This document shows, in pieces, positions 52,617 to 61,099 of a DNA stretch of 64,000 nt; the stretch's first letter is position 1; every line of letters begins with the position of its first letter. The notes beneath the pieces are model-generated. The model was given only the letters and a program-made list of their open reading frames with translations, had not been told where the DNA came from and did no database searches. The translations under genes were made by a program, and so were the position numbers. Source of the stretch: Rhodobacteraceae bacterium Alg238-R152 (GTDB taxonomy: Bacteria; Pseudomonadota; Alphaproteobacteria; Rhodobacterales; Rhodobacteraceae); assembly GCA_900537125.1 (NCBI GenBank), contig UNRJ01000002.1, forward strand, positions 186,001 to 250,000. The letters are read 5' to 3'.

Positions 52617-53753
52617 ATGCGCGTTGTCACAGCAGGCATAGGCCTTCGGGCCGGGCATGTGCTTTCCATCCTGAAGGAAGCCATGCCAGAGGTGGAGTTT
52701 GTCGGGTTCTATGACCCACAGCCCACCCATCTGGAAATGATTGGTATCGAGACTCCACAATTCGACGATATAGAGACTATGTTGGCCCAAACAGCGCCTG
52801 ATCTCTTCTTTGTCGGCTCGCCCAATAGCTTCCATTTGGAACACATCAAAATTGGCCTCGCCGCTGGCGTGCGCATTTTTACGGAAAAACCTGTGGTCAC
52901 CACCAAAGAGGAGACCATGGAACTGGCTGCGTTGTTGGCCGAGCACGGCACCGACAGCGTCATGGTGGGCCTGGTGCTGCGCTATTCACAGCATATGGTC
53001 GATCTGCGCAGGGTGCTGGATCAGCTTGGCCCCATCACCTCGATGGAAGCCAGCGAGCACATCGCTCCTTATCATGGCGCATTTTTCATGCGTGACTGGC
53101 GCCGCATGGTGCATTGGTCCGGTGGCTTCATGCTCGAAAAATGCTGTCACGACATCGACATTTACAACATGGTGACTAGCTCGCGTCCCTCCCAGGTCGC
53201 AAGCTTTGGCGGGCGCAAATCATTTGTTCCGGCATTTGCGCCCGCCTCAAATACCGAAAACGAAATCATGCACCGCAAGAAAAGCGTCTGGCAGAGCATT
53301 GATGACCCGTTCCATTCAGACGGGGATATCATCGATTACCAAACCGCCATTCTGCAGTACGAAAGCGGCGCCTCGCTGTCGTTTCACACCAACCTGAACG
53401 TACCGGATGAGCACCGCAGGTTCTGTGTGATGGGCGCAATGGGCATGGCCGAAGGCGATTTTGTGCGCGGCTATCTAAAAGCAACTGCCCGCGATGGATC
53501 GGTGATTGCAGATCACGACTACACCCAAATGGACAGCGCCCGGGCCTCCGCCCATTACGGCGCGGACCACATGATGGTGGACGACATCGTTGCCTTCTTG
53601 AAAGGCGAAACCGAGACCCTTCCGGTTGGCGTGGTGGACGCGCTGGAGGCAGGTCTTGTGGCAATGGCGCTGGATGAAGCGCGCATCGACGGAAAAATGA
53701 TCAACATGGCCCCTGTTTGGGCCGAATTCGACAAGTTTGGATTGCGAGAATGA
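52617..53753 (+). CDS. Gfo/Idh/MocA family NAD(P)-dependent enzyme
   Basis: A 378-residue cytoplasmic protein. The N-terminal Rossmann domain starts RVVTAGIGLRAGHVLSILK and contains the EKP motif (TEKPV). The C-terminal catalytic half has GGFMLEKCCHDIDIYNMV, including the Lys/His/Asp positions typical of this family. Members are sugar dehydrogenases, or in the GH109 branch NAD-dependent alpha-N-acetylgalactosaminidases. No signal is present, so it is cytoplasmic. It lies nine bases after the ATPase gene and overlaps the next gene by ATGA, tying it to amino-sugar breakdown. Confidence 0.85.
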   Translation: MRVVTAGIGLRAGHVLSILKEAMPEVEFVGFYDPQPTHLEMIGIETPQFDDIETMLAQTAPDLFFVGSPNSFHLEHIKIGLAAGVRIFTEKPVVTTKEETMELAALLAEHGTDSVMVGLVLRYSQHMVDLRRVLDQLGPITSMEASEHIAPYHGAFFMRDWRRMVHWSGGFMLEKCCHDIDIYNMVTSSRPSQVASFGGRKSFVPAFAPASNTENEIMHRKKSVWQSIDDPFHSDGDIIDYQTAILQYESGASLSFHTNLNVPDEHRRFCVMGAMGMAEGDFVRGYLKATARDGSVIADHDYTQMDSARASAHYGADHMMVDDIVAFLKGETETLPVGVVDALEAGLVAMALDEARIDGKMINMAPVWAEFDKFGLRE

Positions 53754-54748
53754 CAATGAACAGCACCGTACACGGCGCATTGATGGCCAAAGAGAGCGCA
53801 GAGGCAATTGACGTCTTTGCAAAAACCGCAACACAGTCCGTATCCCTGCCCAATCTGGACGCTGTAAAAGCAATCTACACCATTGCGCGTGGTTCCTCTG
53901 ACGCAGCGGCCAACATCCTGTCTTACGAATTCATGCGTGAACTTGGTGTACCTGTGACCTCTCTGCCACCGTCTGTGTTCTCGATTGGCAAAGGTGTGTC
54001 CATGGACAATTCCGCCGCGCTGGTGGTGAGCCAGTCCGGCGCCTCCGAAGATCTGGTGCGCAGCGCCAAAGGCGCCGCCTCGCGTGGCGCCAAAGTTCTG
54101 GCCCTGACCAACATCCCGGACAGCCCGGTGGAAGCCGCTGCTGATGCCACCATCGCAATTGGTGCTGGTCCGGAAAATGCCGTCCCAGCCACCAAAACTG
54201 TGGTGGGCTCTGTGGCCGCCGGAATGGCACTTTTGGCTGGAATAGAGTCCAACTATGATGTCAAGCCTTCTGCAGACGCCATCGCCGCCGCACCGTCCGC
54301 GCTGCCCGATGCCGCCGCCCTGCGTGCCGCCTTCCTGCGCGCGCGCCACTTCTATGTGATTGGCCGTGACACAGGCTTTGGTGCCGCCCACGAAGTTGCG
54401 TTGAAACTCAAAGAATGCTGCGCCCTGCACGCCGAAGCTTATTCCGCTTCCGAAGTGCTGCACGGTCCGCTGCAACTGGCGACCAACCCGATGATGGTGC
54501 TGATCCTCGACACGGGCCAAGCCGACATTCAGGACAGCCTTGATCAAGCCGAAGCGCGTTTCACCGCTGTTGGCTGTGACGTGCATCGCATTCGCGTGAC
54601 CGACCTGATCGACACCGACATCAAGCCAGCCGCCGCAGCCGCTTACCTTCTGGCGCTGATCTACCCGGTGATCCTTGAAACCGCGCTCGCAATGGGCTTG
54701 AACCCGGACACTCCGGAAACTCTGGCGAAAGTGACCCAAACCACATGA
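53750..54748 (+). CDS. Double SIS-domain protein, NagB-II/GlmS-like sugar-phosphate deaminase-isomerase
   Basis: A 332-residue cytoplasmic protein with two SIS domains and no glutaminase domain. Features are IYTIARGSSDAAAN, VVSQSGASED and KLKECCALHAEAYSASEVLH followed by GPLQL. This pattern fits glucosamine-6-phosphate deaminases of the NagB-II type that make fructose-6-phosphate and ammonia. An overlapping ATG at 53750 (ATGA) is taken as start; one at 53756 is possible. No classical NagB is in the window, so this is the best candidate for that step. Confidence 0.82.
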   Translation: MTMNSTVHGALMAKESAEAIDVFAKTATQSVSLPNLDAVKAIYTIARGSSDAAANILSYEFMRELGVPVTSLPPSVFSIGKGVSMDNSAALVVSQSGASEDLVRSAKGAASRGAKVLALTNIPDSPVEAAADATIAIGAGPENAVPATKTVVGSVAAGMALLAGIESNYDVKPSADAIAAAPSALPDAAALRAAFLRARHFYVIGRDTGFGAAHEVALKLKECCALHAEAYSASEVLHGPLQLATNPMMVLILDTGQADIQDSLDQAEARFTAVGCDVHRIRVTDLIDTDIKPAAAAAYLLALIYPVILETALAMGLNPDTPETLAKVTQTT

Positions 54749-55791
54749 GCACAACCTTGGACACCTGGGCCACGTGGCGCGAAATTCACCAGCAGCCCGC
54801 CGTTTGGCGGGCCTGGGGCGACGCGCTCGACGTAGCAGGCCTGCGCAGCTGGATTGCGGCGCAGAACGCAGACGAAGTTTGGTTCTGTGGCGCAGGCACA
54901 AGCGCGTATATCGGCGACATCATCGCCGCAGCTGTGCCGGGCACCCGCTCTGTGCCTTCCACTGATCTGGTCGCAAACCCACGGGCTTTCCTGAATGGCA
55001 ACCGCCCACTGGTGGTCAGCTTTGGCCGCTCTGGAAACTCCACCGAAAGCCTCGGCACGCTCGACGCGCTGGACGCTTTGGCCCCTGACGCACCGCGGTT
55101 GCACATCACTTGCAACCCAGATGGCGCATTGGCCACCCGTTCCTCGCTAGGTCCACTCAAAGTCATCAACCTGCCAGACGTCACCCATGACGAAGGCTTT
55201 GCCATGACCAGCAGCTTCTCCACGATGCTACTGACCGCCTTGGCGCTGTTTGACGAGCCTTGTGACGTACCGGCCCGCTTCAATGCACTGGCAGATCAGC
55301 TCGAAAATCTGTTGCCACAGTTTGGCACTCCGCGCCCGGATCGCGCGGTTTACGTGGGCTCCGGCCCGCTGGCTTTTGCCGCCCGTGAAGCCGCACTCAA
55401 GGTTATGGAGCTCACCGCCGGGCAAACACCTGCCCTTTGGGACAGCTCGCTTGGCTTCCGCCACGGACCAAAATCTTTTGTGCGTGACACAACGTCCATC
55501 ACCGTGTTCAGCAGCCCACATGCCCCAACAAACGCCTATGACGCTGATCTGGTAGCCGAACTGCGCGCACAGTTCCCAGACGCCCGCATCACCAACATCG
55601 GTCCCAATGGCGACATTGCCATCGATATGCCGTTTGGCACCGCATGGGCCGCGCCACTGTGTATTGCCGCATCCCAAATTGACGGTGTGAAATGGGCGGC
55701 GGAACTGGATCTGAACGTCGACAATCCTTTCACCGGGCAAGGCACGCTGTCGCGCGTGGTCTCCGGTGTGACGCTGCACGGAGTGGGCTGA
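54745..55791 (+). CDS. agaS: AgaS-like SIS-domain galactosamine-6-phosphate deaminase/isomerase
   Basis: A 348-residue cytoplasmic protein that resembles E. coli AgaS along its length. The clear segments are WFCGAGTSAYIGDIIAAAV, VVSFGRSGNSTESLGTLD and the C-terminal AREAALKVMELTAGQ with FRHGPKSFV. AgaS converts galactosamine-6-phosphate to tagatose-6-phosphate and ammonia. It overlaps the preceding SIS gene by ATGA, giving a pair of deaminases for GlcN- and GalN-phosphates. Confidence 0.88.
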   Translation: MSTTLDTWATWREIHQQPAVWRAWGDALDVAGLRSWIAAQNADEVWFCGAGTSAYIGDIIAAAVPGTRSVPSTDLVANPRAFLNGNRPLVVSFGRSGNSTESLGTLDALDALAPDAPRLHITCNPDGALATRSSLGPLKVINLPDVTHDEGFAMTSSFSTMLLTALALFDEPCDVPARFNALADQLENLLPQFGTPRPDRAVYVGSGPLAFAAREAALKVMELTAGQTPALWDSSLGFRHGPKSFVRDTTSITVFSSPHAPTNAYDADLVAELRAQFPDARITNIGPNGDIAIDMPFGTAWAAPLCIAASQIDGVKWAAELDLNVDNPFTGQGTLSRVVSGVTLHGVG

Positions 55792-56693
55792 TGACCGTTG
55801 CGGGGATCGATCTTGGCGGCACCAAATGTGAAGTGCGCCTGTTTGATGCAGACTGGAACGAGGTGGCCCGCCATCGCGAACCCACGCCCAAATCTTATGA
55901 AGGTCTGGTGCAAACCGTGGCCAAACAGGTGGCCTGGGCCGAAGCTGAATCCGGGGAAAAACTCCCGGTTGGCATCGGCGCGGCTGGTCTGATCAATCCC
56001 CAAACCGGTCTGGCGCTCACCGCCAATCTGCCAGCCACCGACAAGCCATTTCCAGCGGACATCAATACAGCTGCTGGTCGCCCTATCACTTATGTGAATG
56101 ACTGCCGGGCTTTGGCTTTGTCCGAGGCGGTGTTTGGCGCGGGTAAAGGTCAGAACATTGTGATGTCGCTGATCCTCGGCACCGGTATCGGGGGCGGCAT
56201 TGTGGTGAATCAGTCTCTGCTACAAGGCCCAACCCTGACCGGTGGCGAATTTGGCCACACCTCCGCACCCGCCCATATAGTGTCCCGTCACAACCTGCCC
56301 ATCCGTCGCTGTGGCTGTGGCCGTTTGGGCTGCATTGAGACCTATGTCGCAGGCCCCGGTCTGGCTGCGTTGGCGGAAACCCTCACAGGTCAGAAAGTCA
56401 ATCCACCAGAAATCGCCGCTAGGCGTCATGATGACATGGCCGATGTTTGGGATGTCTGGTGCACTTTGGCCGCTGAAATGCTCCACAGCCTGACCCTGAC
56501 CGCCGATCCGGATGTGATTGTGCTTGGTGGAGGTTTGAGTCAGATCAACGGCGTGATCCAGGATCTATCCGTCGCCGCACAAAAAGCCCAAATTGGGGAT
56601 TTCTCCACCGCCCGCCTGACCTTGGCGCAGGGCGGTGACAGCAGCGGTGCCCGTGGGGCCGCATATGCCGCTTGGCAGGAGGCCAACACATGA
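55791..56693 (+). CDS. ROK-family sugar kinase (probably N-acetylhexosamine kinase)
   Basis: A 300-residue cytoplasmic kinase. The ATP-binding motif DLGGTK is at residues 7-12, GTGIGGGIV is present, and the ROK zinc-binding cluster RRCGCGRLGCIETYV is at about 172-186. The start at 55791 overlaps the agaS stop by one base. It would phosphorylate the imported or released GlcNAc or GalNAc at position 6, since an ABC importer delivers unphosphorylated sugar. Confidence 0.88.
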   Translation: MTVAGIDLGGTKCEVRLFDADWNEVARHREPTPKSYEGLVQTVAKQVAWAEAESGEKLPVGIGAAGLINPQTGLALTANLPATDKPFPADINTAAGRPITYVNDCRALALSEAVFGAGKGQNIVMSLILGTGIGGGIVVNQSLLQGPTLTGGEFGHTSAPAHIVSRHNLPIRRCGCGRLGCIETYVAGPGLAALAETLTGQKVNPPEIAARRHDDMADVWDVWCTLAAEMLHSLTLTADPDVIVLGGGLSQINGVIQDLSVAAQKAQIGDFSTARLTLAQGGDSSGARGAAYAAWQEANT

Positions 56694-57919
56694 CACACGC
56701 GCTGCGTTCCATCATTCAGCAAAACCGCGCCGGCACGCCGGTTGCGATCCCCTCTGTGTGCTCTGCCCATCCCGATGTCCTACGCGCCTCCTTAGCGTTG
56801 GCAGAACGTCTGGACCGACAAATTGTTGTTGAGTCGACCTCCAACCAAGTCAATCAGGACGGCGGCTACACTGGCATCACACCGGAAGGCTTCATCCGCT
56901 TTGTCTATGACATTGCCGACCGCGCCAATGTGGCTCGCGAACGCATCATCTTTGGCGGCGACCATCTTGGTCCGCAAGCTTGGCGCGCAATGTCCGCTGA
57001 GGCCGCCATGGACAAGGCCCGCGTGCTGGTGCGCGACTACGTAAACGCCGGTTTTGGCAAGATTCATCTCGATTGTTCCGAGGGCTGTGCAGGCGAAGCC
57101 GCGCAACTGACCGACGATCAAACTGCTGAACGCTCTGCTGATCTTGCTCGCGTTTGCGCCGAAGAAAGCGACGACCTCTTATTTGTGGTTGGAACCGAAG
57201 TGCCGCCCCCCGGTGGCGCACGGGCAGATGAAGATGGAGACATCCCCCCAACCAACGCGCAAGATGCAGCTGCAACGCTGAAGGCCCATATCGACACCTT
57301 TGGCGATCTGGCCTCATCCATTGGCGGTCTTGTGGTACAGCCCGGCGTCGAGTTTGGCCCCACAGATGTGCATCATTTGCCTTTTAACCGCGATCCCGGC
57401 TTTCTTGCTGCCATCGCAGACCACCCAACTGTATGCTTGGAAGCACACTCCACCGATTATCAGCGCCCATATACCTTTGTGCGCCTTGCGGAACTTGGCT
57501 TTGCCTTTCAGAAGGTGGGCCCAGCGCTGACCTTTGCTTACCGGCAAGCGGTCTACGCGCTGGATGCGCTGCGCCAACCGTCTGGCGTGCTGCGCGCCAC
57601 GATGGAAGAGTTGATGTTGAGTGATCCGAAGTATTGGCAAGGGCACTACCACGGGGACACAAATAGCCTGCGTCGGCAGCGCCATTTTGGTCTCGCAGAT
57701 CGGGTGCGCTATTATTGGCCACAGCCCAAGGCGCAATCCGCCGTACAAAAACTCCTGTCGGATACACCTGACACTATCAGCGAAGCGGCTGTGCGCGCCG
57801 CCTTTGGCACCACCACGCTGGAACGCGCGGAACAACTTTCCGGTTCCCACGCACAACGCCTGATAGATGCGCAAATCGAACTGGCGCTGGAACCCTATTT
57901 CTTTGAGGTATCAAAATGA
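56690..57919 (+). CDS. GatZ/KbaZ-family protein, probably tagatose-6-phosphate 4-epimerase
   Basis: A 409-residue TIM-barrel protein of the family named as non-catalytic subunit of tagatose-1,6-bisphosphate aldolase. Typical segments are QVNQDGGYTGITPEGF, IIFGGDHLGPQAW and GFGKIHLDCSEGC. No catalytic GatY/KbaY partner is in the window. In Agrobacterium a member of this family is reported as a D-tagatose-6-phosphate 4-epimerase, which would turn the AgaS product into fructose-6-phosphate. It overlaps the kinase and nagA genes by ATGA. Confidence 0.85.
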   Translation: MTHALRSIIQQNRAGTPVAIPSVCSAHPDVLRASLALAERLDRQIVVESTSNQVNQDGGYTGITPEGFIRFVYDIADRANVARERIIFGGDHLGPQAWRAMSAEAAMDKARVLVRDYVNAGFGKIHLDCSEGCAGEAAQLTDDQTAERSADLARVCAEESDDLLFVVGTEVPPPGGARADEDGDIPPTNAQDAAATLKAHIDTFGDLASSIGGLVVQPGVEFGPTDVHHLPFNRDPGFLAAIADHPTVCLEAHSTDYQRPYTFVRLAELGFAFQKVGPALTFAYRQAVYALDALRQPSGVLRATMEELMLSDPKYWQGHYHGDTNSLRRQRHFGLADRVRYYWPQPKAQSAVQKLLSDTPDTISEAAVRAAFGTTTLERAEQLSGSHAQRLIDAQIELALEPYFFEVSK

Positions 57920-59055
57920 CCGATCGTTGGATCGCCCCGGACCGTCTCTTTGATGGTCACAGCATTCAATCCGGGGTCGCAGTACGCCTAAAAGACAACC
58001 AAGTTGTGGAAACCGGCCCCGCCCCTGCGGATGCCACAAAGCTGCCAGGACTGCTGATCCCAGGCTATGTGGATCTACAGGTGAACGGCGGCGGCGGCGT
58101 GTTCCTAAACGAAACCCCGACCCGCGACGGCATTGCCACGATTGCTTCCGCCCACCGTCGGTTTGGCACAGTTGCTGTTCTGCCTACCGTGATCACTGAC
58201 CGTGCAGAAGTTTTGGAAAATGCCGCCAATGCCGCCATTGCGGCCCAAGGCCTCCACGGAATTCTTGGCCTGCACATCGAAGGCCCGCATATTTCGCGCG
58301 AGCGTCGTGGCACCCATGACGCCACCTATGTGCGCCCGTTTGACGATCGCACCATGGCGGTTGTGACCCATCTTCGCGATATCAACATCCCGGTGATGAT
58401 CACACTTGCCCCCGAAGTCACCCCACTCAAAACCATTTCTAAACTGGCTGAAATCGGCGCTGTTGTCTCCATTGGTCACTCCAACGCCTCTGCCGCGCAA
58501 GTGAACGAAGCCATTGAGGCAGGTGCATCCTGTGCCACCCATCTGTTCAACGCCATGTCCCCCATGACAAGCCGTGAACCCGGCGTTGTTGGCGCGGTGA
58601 TCAACTCCACGCTCTATTCCGGTATCATCTGTGACGGCCACCACGTTGCAGACAGCATGGTCGGCCTCGCGGTGCGTGCCCGCCCACAACCCGACCGGAT
58701 GATTTTGGTATCAGATTCCATGGCCACTGTGGGGGGGCCAGATCACTTCGAGCTCTATGGCCATCAAGTGGTGCTCAAGAATGGGCGTCTGATCAACAAA
58801 GAAGGCAGCCTTGCTGGCGCGCATGTGACTCAAGCCGAAGGTGTGCAACGCCTGATCCATCATGCAGGTGTATGTGAGGAAACCGCACTACGCATGGCGA
58901 TTACCACCCCTGCGCAGTGCATCGGGGCACCGAAATTTGGCGGACTTCTGAATCGCCGGGTCGATGACCTACTTGTGCTGGATCAGGACCACGCCGTAGA
59001 GGCTACGCTTTCTGAAGCGCTCACAGCGTTGAAAGCCGAAAATGCCGCGCAATAG
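57916..59055 (+). CDS. nagA: N-acetylglucosamine-6-phosphate deacetylase NagA
   Basis: A 379-residue metal-dependent amidohydrolase that removes acetate from GlcNAc-6-phosphate and perhaps GalNAc-6-phosphate. The conserved pattern is complete: DLQVNGGGGV near 53-62, metal ligand E122 in HIEGPH, H188 in GHSNA, H209 in THLFNAM, DGHH and D267 in SDSMA. It is coupled by ATGA to the GatZ-family gene and overlaps cutC by 14 bases. Confidence 0.93.
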   Translation: MTDRWIAPDRLFDGHSIQSGVAVRLKDNQVVETGPAPADATKLPGLLIPGYVDLQVNGGGGVFLNETPTRDGIATIASAHRRFGTVAVLPTVITDRAEVLENAANAAIAAQGLHGILGLHIEGPHISRERRGTHDATYVRPFDDRTMAVVTHLRDINIPVMITLAPEVTPLKTISKLAEIGAVVSIGHSNASAAQVNEAIEAGASCATHLFNAMSPMTSREPGVVGAVINSTLYSGIICDGHHVADSMVGLAVRARPQPDRMILVSDSMATVGGPDHFELYGHQVVLKNGRLINKEGSLAGAHVTQAEGVQRLIHHAGVCEETALRMAITTPAQCIGAPKFGGLLNRRVDDLLVLDQDHAVEATLSEALTALKAENAAQ

Positions 59056-59767
59056 TCTCACATTTGAAGTCTGCATCGACACTGCAGCAGGGTTTGCCGC
59101 CTGTGACGGGATTGTGGACCGCATCGAGCTGTGCAGCGCTCTAGATGTTGGTGGCTTAACACCCTGTCCGGGTTTGATCGCCGCCGCACAAGACAGTGAT
59201 ATCCCAAGCCACGTAATGATCCGGCCCCGCGCTGGTGATTTTTGCTACGACAAGACCGACTTGAAAGTGATACGCGCTTCGATTGAGGCCGTGAGAAACG
59301 CCGGTCTCACCGGTGTGGTGATTGGCGCTGCGCAAAATGACCAACTGGACAGTCCTGCTTTAAGAGATCTGATCGCTGCCGCCGAGGGTCTGGAAGTCAC
59401 ATTGCATCGTGTGATCGATCTTATGCCAGACCCGCTTGCCGCTATGGAGCAGGCCATAGACCTAGGTTTCGACCGCATCCTGACCTCCGGCGGCGCGCCG
59501 CGTGCGGTTGACGGTCAAGCGACCCTGCGCGCCATGCAAACGGCTGCAATGGGGCGGATCGAAATCATGGTGGGCAGCGGCGTATCTGTCTCCAATCTGG
59601 CCGAACTGGCGCAAAACACTGGCATTACGTCTTTCCACGCCTCCTGCAGCAGCTCCATTCCTGTCGCAGAACATCTCCACCACTTTGGCTTTGCCAAAAC
59701 GCAGAAAGTCACCAGCCGCGATACGGTTGTTGAATTCCGCAAAACATTGGACACCCTCGCCGTGTGA
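59042..59767 (+). CDS. cutC: CutC family protein
   Basis: A 241-residue TIM-barrel protein with all the family blocks: FEVCIDTAAGF, RIELCSALDVGGLTP, VMIRPRAGDFCY, TLHRVIDLMPDP and ILTSGGAPRA. CutC was named for copper tolerance in E. coli, but that role is disputed. Here it overlaps nagA by 14 bases as the last gene of the amino-sugar operon, so a role in sugar or amino-sugar metabolism is more natural. It ends one base before the convergent GH1 gene. Confidence 0.88.
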   Translation: MPRNSLTFEVCIDTAAGFAACDGIVDRIELCSALDVGGLTPCPGLIAAAQDSDIPSHVMIRPRAGDFCYDKTDLKVIRASIEAVRNAGLTGVVIGAAQNDQLDSPALRDLIAAAEGLEVTLHRVIDLMPDPLAAMEQAIDLGFDRILTSGGAPRAVDGQATLRAMQTAAMGRIEIMVGSGVSVSNLAELAQNTGITSFHASCSSSIPVAEHLHHFGFAKTQKVTSRDTVVEFRKTLDTLAV

Positions 59768-61093
59768 TCAATACTGCAGTGCTTTCGCCAAAGCATGATA
59801 TGATTGCTTGGGCGTGCGCTCGAATGTGTCAAAGTCCACGTGCACAAGGCCAAATCGCTTCTCATAGCCAAGCGCCCATTCGTAATTGTCCATCAAGGAC
59901 CACACGTAATACCCGGCCAGCGGCACGCCTGCAGCAATGGCATCTTTCACCGCCACCAGATGATCGTTCAGGTAACTGATCCGATGTGGGTCCTCGACCA
60001 CGCCATCCTTGAGCATGTCTGGTGCTGACATCCCGTTTTCAGTCACATAAATCGGCAAACCACCGGTATATTCTTGCGCCATACGCACAAGAAATTCTCG
60101 CAACGCATCCGGATAGATTTCCCATCCCATCGAGGTTTTGGGGAGATCGCCCACACTCTGTGTGTAGCGTGGCCATGCTGCACTCGGATCGTCCTGTACC
60201 AGCGTGCGGGTGTAGTAGTTCAACCCGCTCCAATCGACCGGCGTGCTGATCACTTTGAAATCATCTTGCCAGCCTGCAGGCATATGTGGCTCCAACCCTT
60301 CCATCGCAAGCGCGGGATATTCGCCTTTGAAAATGCCACCTAGGAAAAACCGGTTGTAAATCGCGTCGTAACGCGCTGCTGCGGCGACATCCTCAGGTCG
60401 ATCACTGGCGGGGGCCGCCCACTCAAAATTACACACTGCACCTAGGTTTTTCATGCCCAAACCACGCATAGCCTGAATCGCCGTGCCGTGTGCCAACATG
60501 ATGTGGTGCATCGCACGTGCCGTCGCCCGAATATCCCGCACGCCTGGCGCATGTGCCCCCACAAAATGACTTAGCCAGCCAACACACCACGGCTCATTGA
60601 TTGGCGCCACCGACCAAACCCGGTCGCCAATGCGCTTCATCACGGTTTCTGTATACTCTCCAAACCACTGCGCGACATCTCGGTTGCGCCATCCCCCGAG
60701 GTCAGCCAGCGCAGAAGGCATTTCCCAATGATAGAGCGTCGCGGCCGGCTTGATACCACGTTCAAGCAAGCCATCAACAAGGCGTTCATAGAAATCGAGC
60801 CCCTCTTCATTCACCGCCCCGCGCCCTTCAGGCAGCACCCGCGCCCAGCTGGTGGAGAACCGATAGGCATCCACGCCTAGGCCAGCGATCAGGTCAAGAT
60901 CTTCACCTAGACGATTGTAATGATCACACCCCAAGGCCCCGTTTTCGGCCCGCACCACATTGCCAGGAGTTGCGGCAAAATCATCCCAATGGGTGCGGCC
61001 CGCACCACCAAATTTGTGGCCCTCGATCTGATAACTTGAGGTGGCCACGCCAAACTGGAAGCCATCCGGAAATTCGGAGCGTTTGTGCTGCAT
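59768..61093 (-). CDS. Beta-glucosidase, glycoside hydrolase family 1
   Basis: A 441-residue cytoplasmic enzyme that hydrolyses beta-linked glucosides or galactosides. The acid/base Glu is E167 in APINEPW and the nucleophile is E352 in YVTENG. The N-terminal FQFGVATSSYQIEG and the C-terminal WSLMDNYEWALGY are typical. It lies six bases after the lacI gene on the minus strand, so the two are co-transcribed and probably induced together with the divergent aglE-like transporter. Confidence 0.93.
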   Translation of the reverse strand: MQHKRSEFPDGFQFGVATSSYQIEGHKFGGAGRTHWDDFAATPGNVVRAENGALGCDHYNRLGEDLDLIAGLGVDAYRFSTSWARVLPEGRGAVNEEGLDFYERLVDGLLERGIKPAATLYHWEMPSALADLGGWRNRDVAQWFGEYTETVMKRIGDRVWSVAPINEPWCVGWLSHFVGAHAPGVRDIRATARAMHHIMLAHGTAIQAMRGLGMKNLGAVCNFEWAAPASDRPEDVAAAARYDAIYNRFFLGGIFKGEYPALAMEGLEPHMPAGWQDDFKVISTPVDWSGLNYYTRTLVQDDPSAAWPRYTQSVGDLPKTSMGWEIYPDALREFLVRMAQEYTGGLPIYVTENGMSAPDMLKDGVVEDPHRISYLNDHLVAVKDAIAAGVPLAGYYVWSLMDNYEWALGYEKRFGLVHVDFDTFERTPKQSYHALAKALQY

Positions 61094-61099
61094 TGGTCT

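Noticed and set aside
53555-54901. A 448-codon minus-strand open frame opposite the SIS-domain gene
   Set aside because: It overlaps the ends of three translationally coupled genes and shows no recognisable domain.
56690-57919. GatZ-family protein as a subunit of tagatose-bisphosphate aldolase
   Set aside because: No catalytic GatY/KbaY gene lies in the window and there is a known alternative activity for this family, so the aldolase name was not used as the main call.
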